This document shows, one piece after another, positions 54,960-63,705 of a stretch of 64,000 nt of DNA. The stretch comes from CAVQNQ01 sp963714205 (GTDB lineage Bacteria; Acidobacteriota; Terriglobia; Bryobacterales; Bryobacteraceae): the NCBI GenBank assembly GCA_963714205.1, contig CAVQNQ010000003.1, positions 1-64,000 of the forward strand, in the 5' to 3' direction. The notes beneath the pieces were generated by a model. The model searched no databases, had not been told where the DNA came from, and saw only the letters and a program-made list of their open reading frames with translations. The translations under genes and the position numbers were made by a program. How positions within the stretch are numbered: the stretch's first letter is position 1; every line of letters begins with the position of its first letter.

Positions 54960-55276
54960 TAGGTGTCTCCGTCGACCGAACTGTTGCTCAGGGCATGTGA
55001 CACAAGCGCCTGGCTCACCCGCACAGAATTCACGTGATACTCGCCTTTTCCATAGATTGCCGCGAGTTGACCGACGCGCGCGGCCTGCTTGCTGGCCAGC
55101 GCGGCAGTCGCGGCGGCGATATTCCCGGAAAGCGATGAGATTTCTACCTGGTCGGCGCCGCTGTACCGGGTCGAGCCAGCCTGCGTGGTCGAGCCCGCCT
55201 GCACCGCGGTCTCGGCCGAAGCAGGCGGGAAAGCCGAGGTGCCCGTAACTCCATCGTTATAGATTCGCATGCTCAT
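54959..55276 (-). CDS. flgM: Anti-sigma-28 factor FlgM
   Basis: A 105-aa protein: a disordered Ala/Thr/Ser-rich N-terminus, then the FlgM core ADQVEISSLSGNIAAATAALASKQAARVGQLAAIYGKGEYHVNSVRVSQALVSHAL (DxVxLS, R-x-x-I-x-x-G-x-Y-V). It binds and inhibits FliA until the hook is complete and FlgM is exported. Together with fliA and the two sigma-28-type promoters, it completes the late-gene checkpoint. Confidence 0.88.
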   Translation of the reverse strand: MSMRIYNDGVTGTSAFPPASAETAVQAGSTTQAGSTRYSGADQVEISSLSGNIAAATAALASKQAARVGQLAAIYGKGEYHVNSVRVSQALVSHALSNSSVDGDT

Positions 55277-55436
55277 CCAGACGTACTGAATCCTTTGTCT
55301 ACGAAATTTGCACGAATACGGCCGGACCGCAATACCGCATTAGGTGGATTAACGTTGCCTACCTAAGGATAATACTGATGCCATACCTAAATTCCGCATA
55401 GAATCGCGCGCGGACGCCGTCAAAAATGAAGCGAAC

Positions 55437-56840
55437 ATGTCATCGAAAAAGTTGCTGCGGATTACACCCAGTATTTCTCTTCCTGATTTCTCCGATGACG
55501 CGTGGAACCGTGTTCTCTGTAATTTTGATGTGACCACGGTTCACAATTTGGCGGAGGTGGCCGGCGTTCTTCAGAGAGCGGATTTTGCCTGTGTTCTGAT
55601 CGTTGGAGAGGTACCTGGCGGCGGTGCGGTAGACGCGCTCGAACTCGTGCGCGCAGCGGACGCGGCGCTCCCGGTGGTTTTCTGGAATCCGGAAATGTGT
55701 GCCGCCGAGACAGTTCGGCTGATTCACTCCGGCGCCTATTATTGCCTGGGATATCGCGATAGTCTCGAGAGGCTTGCCGATTGCGTGGAAAACGCGACGG
55801 AGGAATGGCGCGCACGCAAGCGGACGCTGGAACGCTCGTCGGCCGCCGAGCCGTGGCGCAACCTGCTGGTGGGGGAGAGCCGCGCCATGCAGGCGGTGGT
55901 CGAAACCATCCGCCTGATCGGCAGCCGCCGCTGCACAGTCCTGATCAGCGGGGAAACGGGGACCGGGAAGGAAATGGCCGCCCGCGCGCTTCATCAGGCC
56001 AGCCCCCGGGCCAGCCAGCCGATGGTGGCCATCAATTGCAGCGCCCTTCCCGAGAATCTGCTGGAGGCCGAACTGTTTGGGCATGTCAAAGGCGCATTCA
56101 CGGGAGCCTTTCAGAACCGGATTGGGCGTTTCGAGCAAGCGCATAAAGGGACGCTGTTCCTGGACGAAATCGGCGATATGCCGCTCGAGCTGCAAGCCAA
56201 GCTGCTGAGGGTCTTGCAGGACCGGGAAATCCAGCGCTTGGGCAGCTCCGAAAGCATCAAAGTGGATGTACGGGTGATCGCGGCGACCAACGTGAACCTG
56301 CTGGAACGCGTGGGGCAAGGACGGTTTCGGGAAGATCTATATTACCGTTTGAACGTTGTGCCTTTGGAAATGCCCCCGCTGCGCAGGCGCGAAAACGATA
56401 TTGCGCTGCTGGTGGACCACTTCGTGAAGAAGGTCTGCCAGTTGGAAGGGCTCTCCGTCAAAAAGGTGACACCCGCCGCGATGGACGGGCTGCGGTCCTG
56501 TTCCTGGCCGGGAAACGTGCGGCAACTCGAGAACGCCGTGGAAATGGCCGTCGCCATGAGCGGAGAGCGCGAAATTCTCCATGCCGGCGATTTCGGTCTG
56601 GCCTCCGCCGCATCCATCAAGGTAATCCCGCTGCAGTCCGCCACCCATGCGTTCCTCCCGTCGGGAGCCATGAACTTCGAAGCGGCGGTAAGCCACTTCG
56701 AGAGGGCCATGCTGGAAGACGCACTGCAAAAGACGGCCGGTAACAAGACGGCGGCTGCGGAGCTGCTGGGCCTGAAAAGGACCACCCTGATTATGAAGCT
56801 GAGGAGCTTCGGCGACTCTGTGACCGCGTGTTCCGCGTAG
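55437..56840 (+). CDS. Sigma-54-dependent activator with degenerate receiver (FleQ/FlrC-like)
   Basis: A 467-aa protein. The N-terminal receiver-like domain (about 25-120) has VLIVGEVPG where a phosphorylatable Asp would be, so it is probably not phosphorylated. The AAA+ domain (about 142-375) has Walker A GETGTGK (172-178), the sigma-54 contact loop GAFTGA (219-224), Walker B FLDEIGD (241-247) and an arginine finger region (FREDLYYRLNVVPLEMPPLRRR). The C-terminal Fis-type helix-turn-helix is ALQKTAGNKTAAAELLGLKRTTLIMKL. It is the only sizeable plus-strand gene in the flagellar cluster and probably its master regulator. No clear sigma-54 promoter was found here. Confidence 0.9.
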   Translation: MSSKKLLRITPSISLPDFSDDAWNRVLCNFDVTTVHNLAEVAGVLQRADFACVLIVGEVPGGGAVDALELVRAADAALPVVFWNPEMCAAETVRLIHSGAYYCLGYRDSLERLADCVENATEEWRARKRTLERSSAAEPWRNLLVGESRAMQAVVETIRLIGSRRCTVLISGETGTGKEMAARALHQASPRASQPMVAINCSALPENLLEAELFGHVKGAFTGAFQNRIGRFEQAHKGTLFLDEIGDMPLELQAKLLRVLQDREIQRLGSSESIKVDVRVIAATNVNLLERVGQGRFREDLYYRLNVVPLEMPPLRRRENDIALLVDHFVKKVCQLEGLSVKKVTPAAMDGLRSCSWPGNVRQLENAVEMAVAMSGEREILHAGDFGLASAASIKVIPLQSATHAFLPSGAMNFEAAVSHFERAMLEDALQKTAGNKTAAAELLGLKRTTLIMKLRSFGDSVTACSA

Positions 56841-56855
56841 CGATCGAGAGGGCCT

Positions 56856-57275
56856 CTACGCCGCGTTGGTAGCCTTGTTGGGGGCAAGGGCCGCCGCAGA
56901 TCCTTCCTGGCGGGCCATCGCTTCGATTTTCAAAAGCAGATCGATTTCGTTGCGGGGCACCCTCAGCGCGGCAGCGATAGTTGCCGGCGTCTCGCCGCGC
57001 CGCCGCATACGCAAGGCCTGCGCCCGGCGGGTGAGATTCAATTCCTGCCCGGTCAACGAAACAGGCTCTATAGTCTCCCTGTCTTTCCGGATGACCGCCA
57101 GTTCGGCGGCCAAGGTTGCCGCGGAGGAAACCGCCGTGTCGTTGCTCGCTTTAACAGAGCGGCGGACGCGGGCGATCTCCCGTTTCATCGACACGAACAG
57201 CGCCAGGCATCCCGCCATGGCAAGCGCCAGAAGCGCGTATTGCGCCATCGGGCTGAGAATCCAATCGAGCCGCAT
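56856..57275 (-). CDS. Small membrane protein of the flagellar cluster, unknown function
   Basis: A 139-aa protein with one N-terminal membrane segment (AQYALLALAMAGCLALFVSM), a coiled middle (KREIARVRRSVKASNDTAVSSAATLAAELAVIRKD) and a C-terminal helix-turn-helix-like part (QALRMRRRGETPATIAAALRVPRNEIDLLLKIEAMA). Similar anchored proteins with a terminal helix-turn-helix occur next to fliN/fliA-type genes in several phyla without a known role. Its start abuts the fliN stop. It converges with the sigma-54 activator. Confidence 0.65.
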   Translation of the reverse strand: MRLDWILSPMAQYALLALAMAGCLALFVSMKREIARVRRSVKASNDTAVSSAATLAAELAVIRKDRETIEPVSLTGQELNLTRRAQALRMRRRGETPATIAAALRVPRNEIDLLLKIEAMARQEGSAAALAPNKATNAA

Positions 57276-57571
57276 CAGAGCGCTCCCGTGGTTTCGGCGC
57301 TCCCGCCGGAACCGGTATCCAGCCGCTCGCGCTGGCTGGCGATCCCCGTGATGCGGACCGCGTAGTTCCCCTGCACCATCACGATTTCACCTCGGGCTAC
57401 CACGCGATCGTTCACGACCACCTCCACCGGGTCTTGCGGCGCACGGTCGAATTCCACCAGCGACCCGGCACCTAGCGTCATGATGTCTCCGAAGGTCATT
57501 TGTTTGGAGCCGAAGCGCACCGTCACCGGCAGTTCGATATCCAGCAGCACGTCCAAGGTTTGCGAATTCAT
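57275..57571 (-). CDS. fliN: Flagellar motor switch protein FliN
   Basis: A 98-aa protein that is one SpoA domain: TLDVLLDIELPVTVRFGSKQMTFGDIMTLGAGSLVEFDRAPQDPVEVVVNDRVVARGEIVMVQGNYAVRITGI. It contains the conserved LDIPLPVTVRLG-type strand and NG/NDxxVARGEVVxVxxNxxVRIT. It forms the lower C ring with FliM. The ATG overlaps the fliA stop. Confidence 0.92.
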   Translation of the reverse strand: MNSQTLDVLLDIELPVTVRFGSKQMTFGDIMTLGAGSLVEFDRAPQDPVEVVVNDRVVARGEIVMVQGNYAVRITGIASQRERLDTGSGGSAETTGAL

Positions 57572-58338
57572 CCCTTCCTCCTGGGTTGGGACAGCCAGAC
57601 TCTTTCCAGATGGCTGCGAAGCCGGAGAATGGCCTGCGTGCGCAACTGGGCGACGCGGGAAAGATGGAGACCCATAACCTCCCCGATTTCACGCAGGTTC
57701 AATTCTTCGTAGTAATAGAGCTGCAACACGATGCGCTCGGTCTTGGGCATCCGGTCGATCGCCAGGGCCAGAATGTGCTGCAATTCGGAGCGCTCCACAA
57801 CATGGGACGGAATAGACTCTTCGTCGCTCGCGATGAACTTCAGAAGATTGCCGGAGGATTCCTCACTTCCGGCGAACTCCAGTCGCGCCAGCTCCACGCT
57901 GCGGACCTCCATCAGCCAGCTCTGGTATTGCTCCGTGGTGATCCCCAATTCGACGGCGATCTCCTCTTCGGTGGCTTCCCGCCCGGCGCGCTGGCTGGCC
58001 CGGTGGATCGCCGCTTCAATAAGCCTCGATCGCTTGCGAACCTCGCGGGGCGCCCAGTCCGTTTCCCGCAGGCCGTCCAGGATGGCGCCGCGAATCCTGC
58101 GTTCGGCGTATGTGTTGAGCTGAACGTCGAGGGATGGGTCGAAGTTATCGATAGCCGCCAGCAGCCCGATTACGCCCGAAGAGATCAGGTCATCCAGGCT
58201 GACGTAATCCGGCAGCCGGTCGTGAATCCGCTTGGCGATCATCCGCACTTGGGGAAGGTGCTGGAGTACCAGCTCCTCCCGCGTCAGAGCGGCTTCGGAG
58301 TCGAGAACCGGTTGATATCCGTACGTGCCGGTGGCCAT
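57568..58338 (-). CDS. fliA: RNA polymerase sigma-28 factor FliA
   Basis: A 256-aa sigma factor. Region 2 is VRMIAKRIHDRLPDYVSLDDLISSGVIGLLAAIDNFDPSLDVQLNTYAERRIRGAILDGLRETDWAPR, with the FliA-type DWVPR-like DWAPR. Region 3 is SRLIEAAIHRASQRAGREATEEEIAVELGIT. Region 4 is LALAIDRMPKTERIVLQLYYYEELNLREIGEVMGLHLSRVAQLRTQAILRLR. It transcribes late flagellar genes and is inhibited by FlgM, encoded 3 kb away. Confidence 0.94.
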   Translation of the reverse strand: MATGTYGYQPVLDSEAALTREELVLQHLPQVRMIAKRIHDRLPDYVSLDDLISSGVIGLLAAIDNFDPSLDVQLNTYAERRIRGAILDGLRETDWAPREVRKRSRLIEAAIHRASQRAGREATEEEIAVELGITTEQYQSWLMEVRSVELARLEFAGSEESSGNLLKFIASDEESIPSHVVERSELQHILALAIDRMPKTERIVLQLYYYEELNLREIGEVMGLHLSRVAQLRTQAILRLRSHLERVWLSQPRRKG

Positions 58339-58357
58339 GTGAACGTCTGTCTAACAA

Positions 58358-59473
58358 TTAAGCGATGGCTGCCTCGACGACAGAGGGCAATTGACGTACC
58401 AACGAATCGACGACCCTCTCTTTCGTGGCGGGCTCAATATCTTCGGGGACAGCCTGGCCCGCGCACAGGAACGATACCGGCTTATTTTGGCGCACGGCTA
58501 CACAAAACACGGCAGCTAGAGAGGATGTCTCATCCACCTTGGTGAACAGCAGCTTGGTGGGACGGCAGGACTCATACAGCCCGGCGGTATTGTAGAGGTC
58601 CTCCAGGCGCGTCGAGGCCGTCAAAACGAGATGCGTGTCAATATCCTGACGCCGGCTGAGGAACGCCGCCAGATCACCGCCCAGGTCTTGCAGCAGGATG
58701 GCGCTGTAACCCGGGGTGTCGATCAGAACCAGCGCGGACGGGGAGGCCGTATCGAGGGCCTGCGCCAGCGCGGCGGTGCTGTCCACCGCCTGAAACGGCA
58801 CTCCCAGTATGGCCGCGTACGCGCGCAGATGCTCGGCTCCGCCGATTCGGCTCGTGTCGGCGGAGATCAGACGAACGGCGCGTCCGCGGGCCAGACCCTG
58901 CGTGATCGCGAGTTTCACCAGCGTGGTGGTTTTGCCGGATCCGGGCGGTCCGACCAGCGCGGTGAAACGCCCGATTTCGGGGCACACCGAGAAGCTCGAC
59001 GAGATTTCTTCGGCCGCGTCGGGCAGCAGGTTGCGATCGTCGAATTTGCCGCGCGGCCGGGGCTGCGCGATGGTTGGCACCGAGCGCCGGGCGAGACGCT
59101 GGCGGGCTGCGTCCTGGATCTGGCGCGCCAAAGCCGGCTCAACACCCGCATCGAGCAGGGCTCGCTCGATTTCGTAGCCGGATCCGCGCTGCTGCGAGGG
59201 GGTCATGCGGCCCAGCAGATCGCGGATCTCCTCGACCTCCTGCCGAAGCGCCTCCACGCTGCTGTCCGCGGGGTGCGGCGGCGCGGCCGGCGGTTCGGGG
59301 CAAATTCCGAAGACCGCCTCGTAATCGCCCAGGTGGCGCGCTTCCGGGGGGGCCTCGCGCGAATCGAGCAGCAAGGAGTCTGGTCCCAACTCCAGCCGCG
59401 CCTTTTCCATGGCGGCTTGAACCGACTCGGCGAAGAACGATTTGACGAACGTGGGCGGCTGAACTGTGGACAT
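58358..59473 (-). CDS. flhF: SRP-type GTPase FlhF
   Basis: A 371-aa protein. The N-terminal basic region (VKSFFAESVQAAMEKARLELGPDSLLLDSRE) is typical. The NG domain has the P-loop VGPPGSGKTTTLVKL (174-188), RLISADTSRIGGAEHLRAYAAILGVPF, ALVLIDTPGYS (D-T-P-G) and LLFTKVDETSSLAAVFCVA (TKxD). It places the flagellum at the pole. The usual partner flhG is not in this stretch; fliA follows directly. Confidence 0.93.
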   Translation of the reverse strand: MSTVQPPTFVKSFFAESVQAAMEKARLELGPDSLLLDSREAPPEARHLGDYEAVFGICPEPPAAPPHPADSSVEALRQEVEEIRDLLGRMTPSQQRGSGYEIERALLDAGVEPALARQIQDAARQRLARRSVPTIAQPRPRGKFDDRNLLPDAAEEISSSFSVCPEIGRFTALVGPPGSGKTTTLVKLAITQGLARGRAVRLISADTSRIGGAEHLRAYAAILGVPFQAVDSTAALAQALDTASPSALVLIDTPGYSAILLQDLGGDLAAFLSRRQDIDTHLVLTASTRLEDLYNTAGLYESCRPTKLLFTKVDETSSLAAVFCVAVRQNKPVSFLCAGQAVPEDIEPATKERVVDSLVRQLPSVVEAAIA

Positions 59474-59474
59474 G

Positions 59475-61556
59475 CTATTGGATAACTCCTAGCGAAATGA
59501 TTTTGATTTCCATGGGAACTTCGTTATGCGAAATGAAGAACAGGTTCCGTACGGCCGGCTCGACCATCTGGCGCAGGAAGTAGCGCGAGCCCGAGCTGGC
59601 AATCGCGACCACCGGCGTTTCGGGGTTGCCGGCCAGGTGGTGCACCTTCTGCAGCAGATCGCGAATGGCCGGCGGAGAGAGCGTGGCATGGCTGTTCTGC
59701 TCCCCGTGCTGCACGGAGGATTCCACCATCTGCTCGATGGCGGGGTCGACGAGATAAGCGGGCAAATTGCCCTGCGGATCCAGGTACGGCTTCACGACGA
59801 TCCGGCGCAGCGCCTGGCGGACGTAATCGGTGAGCAGCACGGGGTTCCGGGTGGTGGCCGCGGCTTCGCTCAAAGCTTCCACGATGGTGACCGCGTCGCG
59901 AATCGCCACGCGCTCGCGCAGCAGGTTTTGCAACACCCGTTGCACGGTGGCGAGCGGCAGAAGTTTGGGAACCAGCTCCTCGACAAGCTTGGGCTGTTCG
60001 AGGGCCACGCGGTCCAGGAACTTCTTGGCATCCGCCCGGGAGAATAACTCCTGGGCATAGCGCCGTACCAGTTCCGTCAGGTGCGTGCCCAAGACGCTGA
60101 CCGGATCCACGATTGTGAACCCGGCGCGGCGCGCGCTGTCGGCCTGTTCGCTCGGCACCCACCAGCCCGTCATTCCGAAGGCCGGCTCCTTGGTCTGTTT
60201 GCCTCCCGCCGGAGGGCCGGACTTGCCCACCGGAATCGCCAGTTCGCAGCCCGCGGGAAGCTCGTAACGGGCGATCTCGGCGCCCTTCAGCGAGATGAAA
60301 TACTCGTTCACCTTGAGCGCGACGTTATCCACCACGCGGACGGGTCCTAGAACAAATCCCATTTCGGTGGCGAGCTGCCGGCGAATTCCGGCAATCCGCT
60401 TGATCAGCGGCGATTCCTGCCCGCCGGCGACGAATTTGACCAGGCCGAGGCCCATTTCGATCGCCAACGGCTCGACCCGCAACAGGGCCTCGATGTTCTC
60501 TTTGGCCGCCGTGGGTTTGGACGCGATCTCGGCTTTGCGGCCTGCAATCTCTTTCTTGCGCAGATTCCAGGCCGCCACGCCGATTCCCGACCCCATGAAC
60601 AAGAACGGCACTGTGGGCATTCCCGGGAACGCCGACAGGATTACCAGGACGCCGCTGGCGAGAAACAACGGCTGCGGATTACTGAAGATCTGCTTGCTGA
60701 AATCCGTGCCCAGGCGCTCATCGGAACTGGCGCGGGTAACGATCAGGCCGCCGGAAATCGAGATCATCAGGGCCGGAATCACCGTCACCAGGCCGTCGCC
60801 GATCGTCAGGACCGTGTACGTCTCGATGGCATGGCCGAGGTCCATCCCATGTTGCAGCACGCCGATCAGGAAGCCCGCTACGATGTTGATGCCGGTAATC
60901 AGAATGGCGGCTACCGCGTCACGCTGCGTGAACCGGGAAGCGCCATCCATGGCCCCGTAGAATTCGGCTTCCTTGGCCAGATCCTTGCGGCGTTTGCGCG
61001 CTTCGGTATCGTCGATCAGACCGGAACTCAGGTCCGAATCGATGGACATCTGCTTGCCCGGCAGAGCGTCCAGAGTGAATCGCGCGGTTACTTCGGAGAT
61101 GCGCACCGCGCCGTGGTTGATCACCACATACTGGATGGCGATCAATACCAGAAAAATCACCGCGCCGATAATGTAATTGCCGCCCACCACGAAATTTCCG
61201 AACGCCTGAATCACCTCTCCCGCGGCGCTTGTGCCCGTATTGCCGTTCATCAGGATCAGCCGCGTGGAGGAAATATTGAGCGCCAGCCGGAATAGCGTCA
61301 ACAACAGCAGCGTGGTGGGAAAAACGCTGAATTCCACCGGCTTGCGGATGTACATGGCGACCATCATCACGACCACCGACATCATGATGTCCGTGACGAT
61401 CAGAACATCCAGTACGAAGCCGGGCAGCGGAGTGATCAGGGCGATGACAATGCCGAGGACGGCGATCGGAACGGCCAGTTCCTTCCAGTTCGAAAATACC
61501 GCGTCTGGAAACTGCTTCCATGGCGCGGGGGCGGCGATGGCTCGGGTTTGTGCCAA
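59475..61556 (-). CDS. flhA: Flagellar export gate protein FlhA
   Basis: A 693-aa protein with about eight N-terminal membrane segments. The FHIPEP motif region is VFPTTLLLLTLFRLALNISSTRLIL, followed by GNFVVGGNYIIGAVIFLVLIAIQYVVINHGAVRISEVTARFTLDALPGKQMSIDSDLSSGLID. The C-terminal cytoplasmic domain (about 350-693) binds chaperone-substrate complexes. FlhA is the core of the export gate. It ends 1 bp before flhF. No frame defects. Confidence 0.96.
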   Translation of the reverse strand: MAQTRAIAAPAPWKQFPDAVFSNWKELAVPIAVLGIVIALITPLPGFVLDVLIVTDIMMSVVVMMVAMYIRKPVEFSVFPTTLLLLTLFRLALNISSTRLILMNGNTGTSAAGEVIQAFGNFVVGGNYIIGAVIFLVLIAIQYVVINHGAVRISEVTARFTLDALPGKQMSIDSDLSSGLIDDTEARKRRKDLAKEAEFYGAMDGASRFTQRDAVAAILITGINIVAGFLIGVLQHGMDLGHAIETYTVLTIGDGLVTVIPALMISISGGLIVTRASSDERLGTDFSKQIFSNPQPLFLASGVLVILSAFPGMPTVPFLFMGSGIGVAAWNLRKKEIAGRKAEIASKPTAAKENIEALLRVEPLAIEMGLGLVKFVAGGQESPLIKRIAGIRRQLATEMGFVLGPVRVVDNVALKVNEYFISLKGAEIARYELPAGCELAIPVGKSGPPAGGKQTKEPAFGMTGWWVPSEQADSARRAGFTIVDPVSVLGTHLTELVRRYAQELFSRADAKKFLDRVALEQPKLVEELVPKLLPLATVQRVLQNLLRERVAIRDAVTIVEALSEAAATTRNPVLLTDYVRQALRRIVVKPYLDPQGNLPAYLVDPAIEQMVESSVQHGEQNSHATLSPPAIRDLLQKVHHLAGNPETPVVAIASSGSRYFLRQMVEPAVRNLFFISHNEVPMEIKIISLGVIQ

Positions 61557-61607
61557 GCTACTTTGCTCCTATGTAAGTCAAAGCGCCGGAAACGGGAGTG
61601 TTTCTCT

Positions 61608-62672
61608 TCATGCAGTCCGCCTGCCATTCATGAGCTTGAAAATATAGGCGAGCACTTCGGCCACCGCCCGGTAGAGATGGGCTGGAATCTCCTGCCCGAC
61701 ATCCACGCTCTTATATAGCGCCTGCGCAAGCGGCGGATTCTCGATCAGAGGCACCTCGTGCTCGGTCGCTTTCTGCCGGATCCGCAGCGCCAGATAGTTC
61801 TTGCCTTTCGCTACGACGCGGGGCGCTCCCGGCGTGTTCATGCTGTATTTCAGCGCCACGGCGTAGTGGGTCGGGTTCACGACCACGGCGGTGGCGGTGG
61901 GGACCTCCTGCATCATCCGGCGGCGCGCCATATCGCGGCGCAGCTTCCGAATGCGCTGCTTCATGAGCGGGCTGCCTTCCACCTCTTTGAATTCGTCGCG
62001 AATCTCCTGTTTGCTCATCTTGAGATCCGTCTGATACCGCCGTTTCTGGCGCATCAGATCGACCGCCCCAAAAACGACGAAGACAAAGGACGCCTTCCAC
62101 AGCAGCGCCTGGATCGAATCGGCCACGCGGCTGGCTCCCGCCGGCACGCTGCGCAGGGGGAGCGAAAGGTAAGTTTGAAAATCATCCTTGACCAGAAAGT
62201 AGACGGCCGCGCCGAAGACCGGTATCATGACTACGGCCTGAAGCAGCGAAGGCAGGTTCTGTCTCGGTAATTCGCGCAGCTTGGAAAGCGGGTTCAGGCG
62301 CTCAAAGTTAGGCGCGAGTTTCTTGAGACTTACGCCCATCCGCGTGACAGCGAGCTGCACGGCCAGCGTGATGGCGATCAGCGCCGCGCCCAGAAGAGCC
62401 ACCGGCACCATGGTGTTCTTCAGTAAATCCAGGCTGAGAGCCGTGATCTCGTCCGCGGTAAGCGCCGGGTCCAGAGCGTGTTGGAACAGGGCCGCCATGC
62501 TGGCGCGGATCGCCTGCAGCCAGTCCATCCCCCAGGCGTGGATCAGGCTGACGAAGGCCAGGAATTGCAGGGCGCTGACAAAAACCCGGGCGGTGGGAAA
62601 GTTGCCTTCTTCACGCGCCTTGTGCAGGCGCCGTGGGGTCGGTTGTTCGGTCTTTTGATCTTTCTCCGCCAT
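61608..62672 (-). CDS. flhB: Flagellar export switch protein FlhB
   Basis: A 354-aa protein: MAEKDQKTEQPTPRRLHKAREEGNFPTARVF is the standard start, followed by four membrane segments. The cytoplasmic domain has the autocleavage motif NPTH (266-269) in TAVVVNPTHYAVALKY. Self-cleavage between Asn and Pro switches export from rod-hook to filament substrates. It lies between fliR and flhA. Confidence 0.95.
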   Translation of the reverse strand: MAEKDQKTEQPTPRRLHKAREEGNFPTARVFVSALQFLAFVSLIHAWGMDWLQAIRASMAALFQHALDPALTADEITALSLDLLKNTMVPVALLGAALIAITLAVQLAVTRMGVSLKKLAPNFERLNPLSKLRELPRQNLPSLLQAVVMIPVFGAAVYFLVKDDFQTYLSLPLRSVPAGASRVADSIQALLWKASFVFVVFGAVDLMRQKRRYQTDLKMSKQEIRDEFKEVEGSPLMKQRIRKLRRDMARRRMMQEVPTATAVVVNPTHYAVALKYSMNTPGAPRVVAKGKNYLALRIRQKATEHEVPLIENPPLAQALYKSVDVGQEIPAHLYRAVAEVLAYIFKLMNGRRTA

Positions 62673-62675
62673 GGC

Positions 62676-63446
62676 CTACCGGGCGATCATGCCGTGTACG
62701 ACCGTAAAGCTGGCGGCCATCCCGGCTCGAAACAGCGCCGGTAGCAGAACCGCCAGCCAACCGAGCAACGCCAACCCGATCATCATCTTCACCGGGAAGG
62801 CAATGGTGAGGAGCTGCAACTGGGCATTGACGCGTCCCAGCAGGGCCAGAGAGATATCTACCATCACCAGGATTGCGATCATGGGCAGCGCCAACCGCAG
62901 TCCCGTGGTGAACATCGCCGACCCGGCGAAAAGCACTTGTTCCGCCACTCCGCGAGTCAGCACGAATGTTCCCGCCGGCCACGTCTCCAGGCTGCGCGCA
63001 AAGACGCGCAGGACTTCGCGATCGATGCCGGTGGCGAAGAAGAGGAGCCCGGCTGCAAGCTGAGCGAAGAGGACCAGCACGGTGGAATCGGCTTGCGTGT
63101 TCGGATCGATGGTAGTGGCAAAACCGTATCCAGCCTGTAATCCCATTACCTGCGCTCCCACGGCGAACGATTCGCCGATGAACGCCACCGTCAGGCCGAT
63201 CCCGATTCCGAGCGCGGCTTCGACCATAATCCAAAGGAGCAACGAACCGGCGGAAGGCGTGGCCGTCACCCGCGGCCACTCATTGAAAAGAGCGATGGTC
63301 ATGCCGAGAGATAGAATGACCCGCGCCGGGCTCAGGGCACTGTTGATTCCGGGTAACGGCATGAATACGAACACGCCTCCGATCCGAATCAGCGTCAGGA
63401 GGAAACCCAAAAGCATCGAAACGGAGAGGACCAGCTCACCGTGCAT
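62676..63446 (-). CDS. fliR: Flagellar export protein FliR
   Basis: A 256-aa membrane protein with six hydrophobic segments: MLLGFLLTLIRIGGVFVFMPLPG at the start, GLTVAFIGESFAVGAQVMGLQAGYGFATTIDPN, and the C-terminal LGRVNAQLQLLTIAFPVKMMIGLALLGWLAVLLPALF, which fits FliR/SpaR. It is part of the FliP5Q4R1 export channel. It overlaps the end of fliQ by about 10 bp and precedes flhB by 3 bp. Confidence 0.94.
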   Translation of the reverse strand: MHGELVLSVSMLLGFLLTLIRIGGVFVFMPLPGINSALSPARVILSLGMTIALFNEWPRVTATPSAGSLLLWIMVEAALGIGIGLTVAFIGESFAVGAQVMGLQAGYGFATTIDPNTQADSTVLVLFAQLAAGLLFFATGIDREVLRVFARSLETWPAGTFVLTRGVAEQVLFAGSAMFTTGLRLALPMIAILVMVDISLALLGRVNAQLQLLTIAFPVKMMIGLALLGWLAVLLPALFRAGMAASFTVVHGMIAR

Positions 63447-63705
63447 ACCGGCTGAGGTCTCCTAGAGTAAGCACGGTATAGGCTGTGATCTTGTGCAGCA
63501 TCCAGGGCAGAGCCACCACGAACGCGCAGAGGAATGCCATGAGCCGCGGGATGGCATTGAATGCCGAATCCTGAATGGATGTGAGAATCTGAATCAGGCT
63601 CATGACGATACCGGCCACAAAGCCGACGGCCAGCAGCGGAGCAGCCAGCCAGAACGCGGTCACCAGCGCTTCGCGAAGTATCTGGATGACAAATTCGGGA
63701 GTCAT
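63436..63705 (-). CDS. fliQ: Flagellar export protein FliQ
   Basis: An 89-aa protein from the ATG at 63705 (MTPEFVIQILREALVTAFWLAAPLLAVGFVAGIVMSLIQILTSIQDSAFNAIPRLMAFLCAFVVALPWMLHKITAYTVLTL). Two long membrane helices and the LxQAxTSIQExTL-like motif, here LIQILTSIQDSAF, identify FliQ. The start overlaps the fliP stop (ATGA). Confidence 0.95.
   Translation of the reverse strand: MTPEFVIQILREALVTAFWLAAPLLAVGFVAGIVMSLIQILTSIQDSAFNAIPRLMAFLCAFVVALPWMLHKITAYTVLTLGDLSRYAR

Noticed and set aside
55330..55360. A possible sigma-54 promoter (GGATTAACGTTGC)
   Set aside because: The distance between GG and GC is 9 nt rather than 10, and the -24 box is poor.
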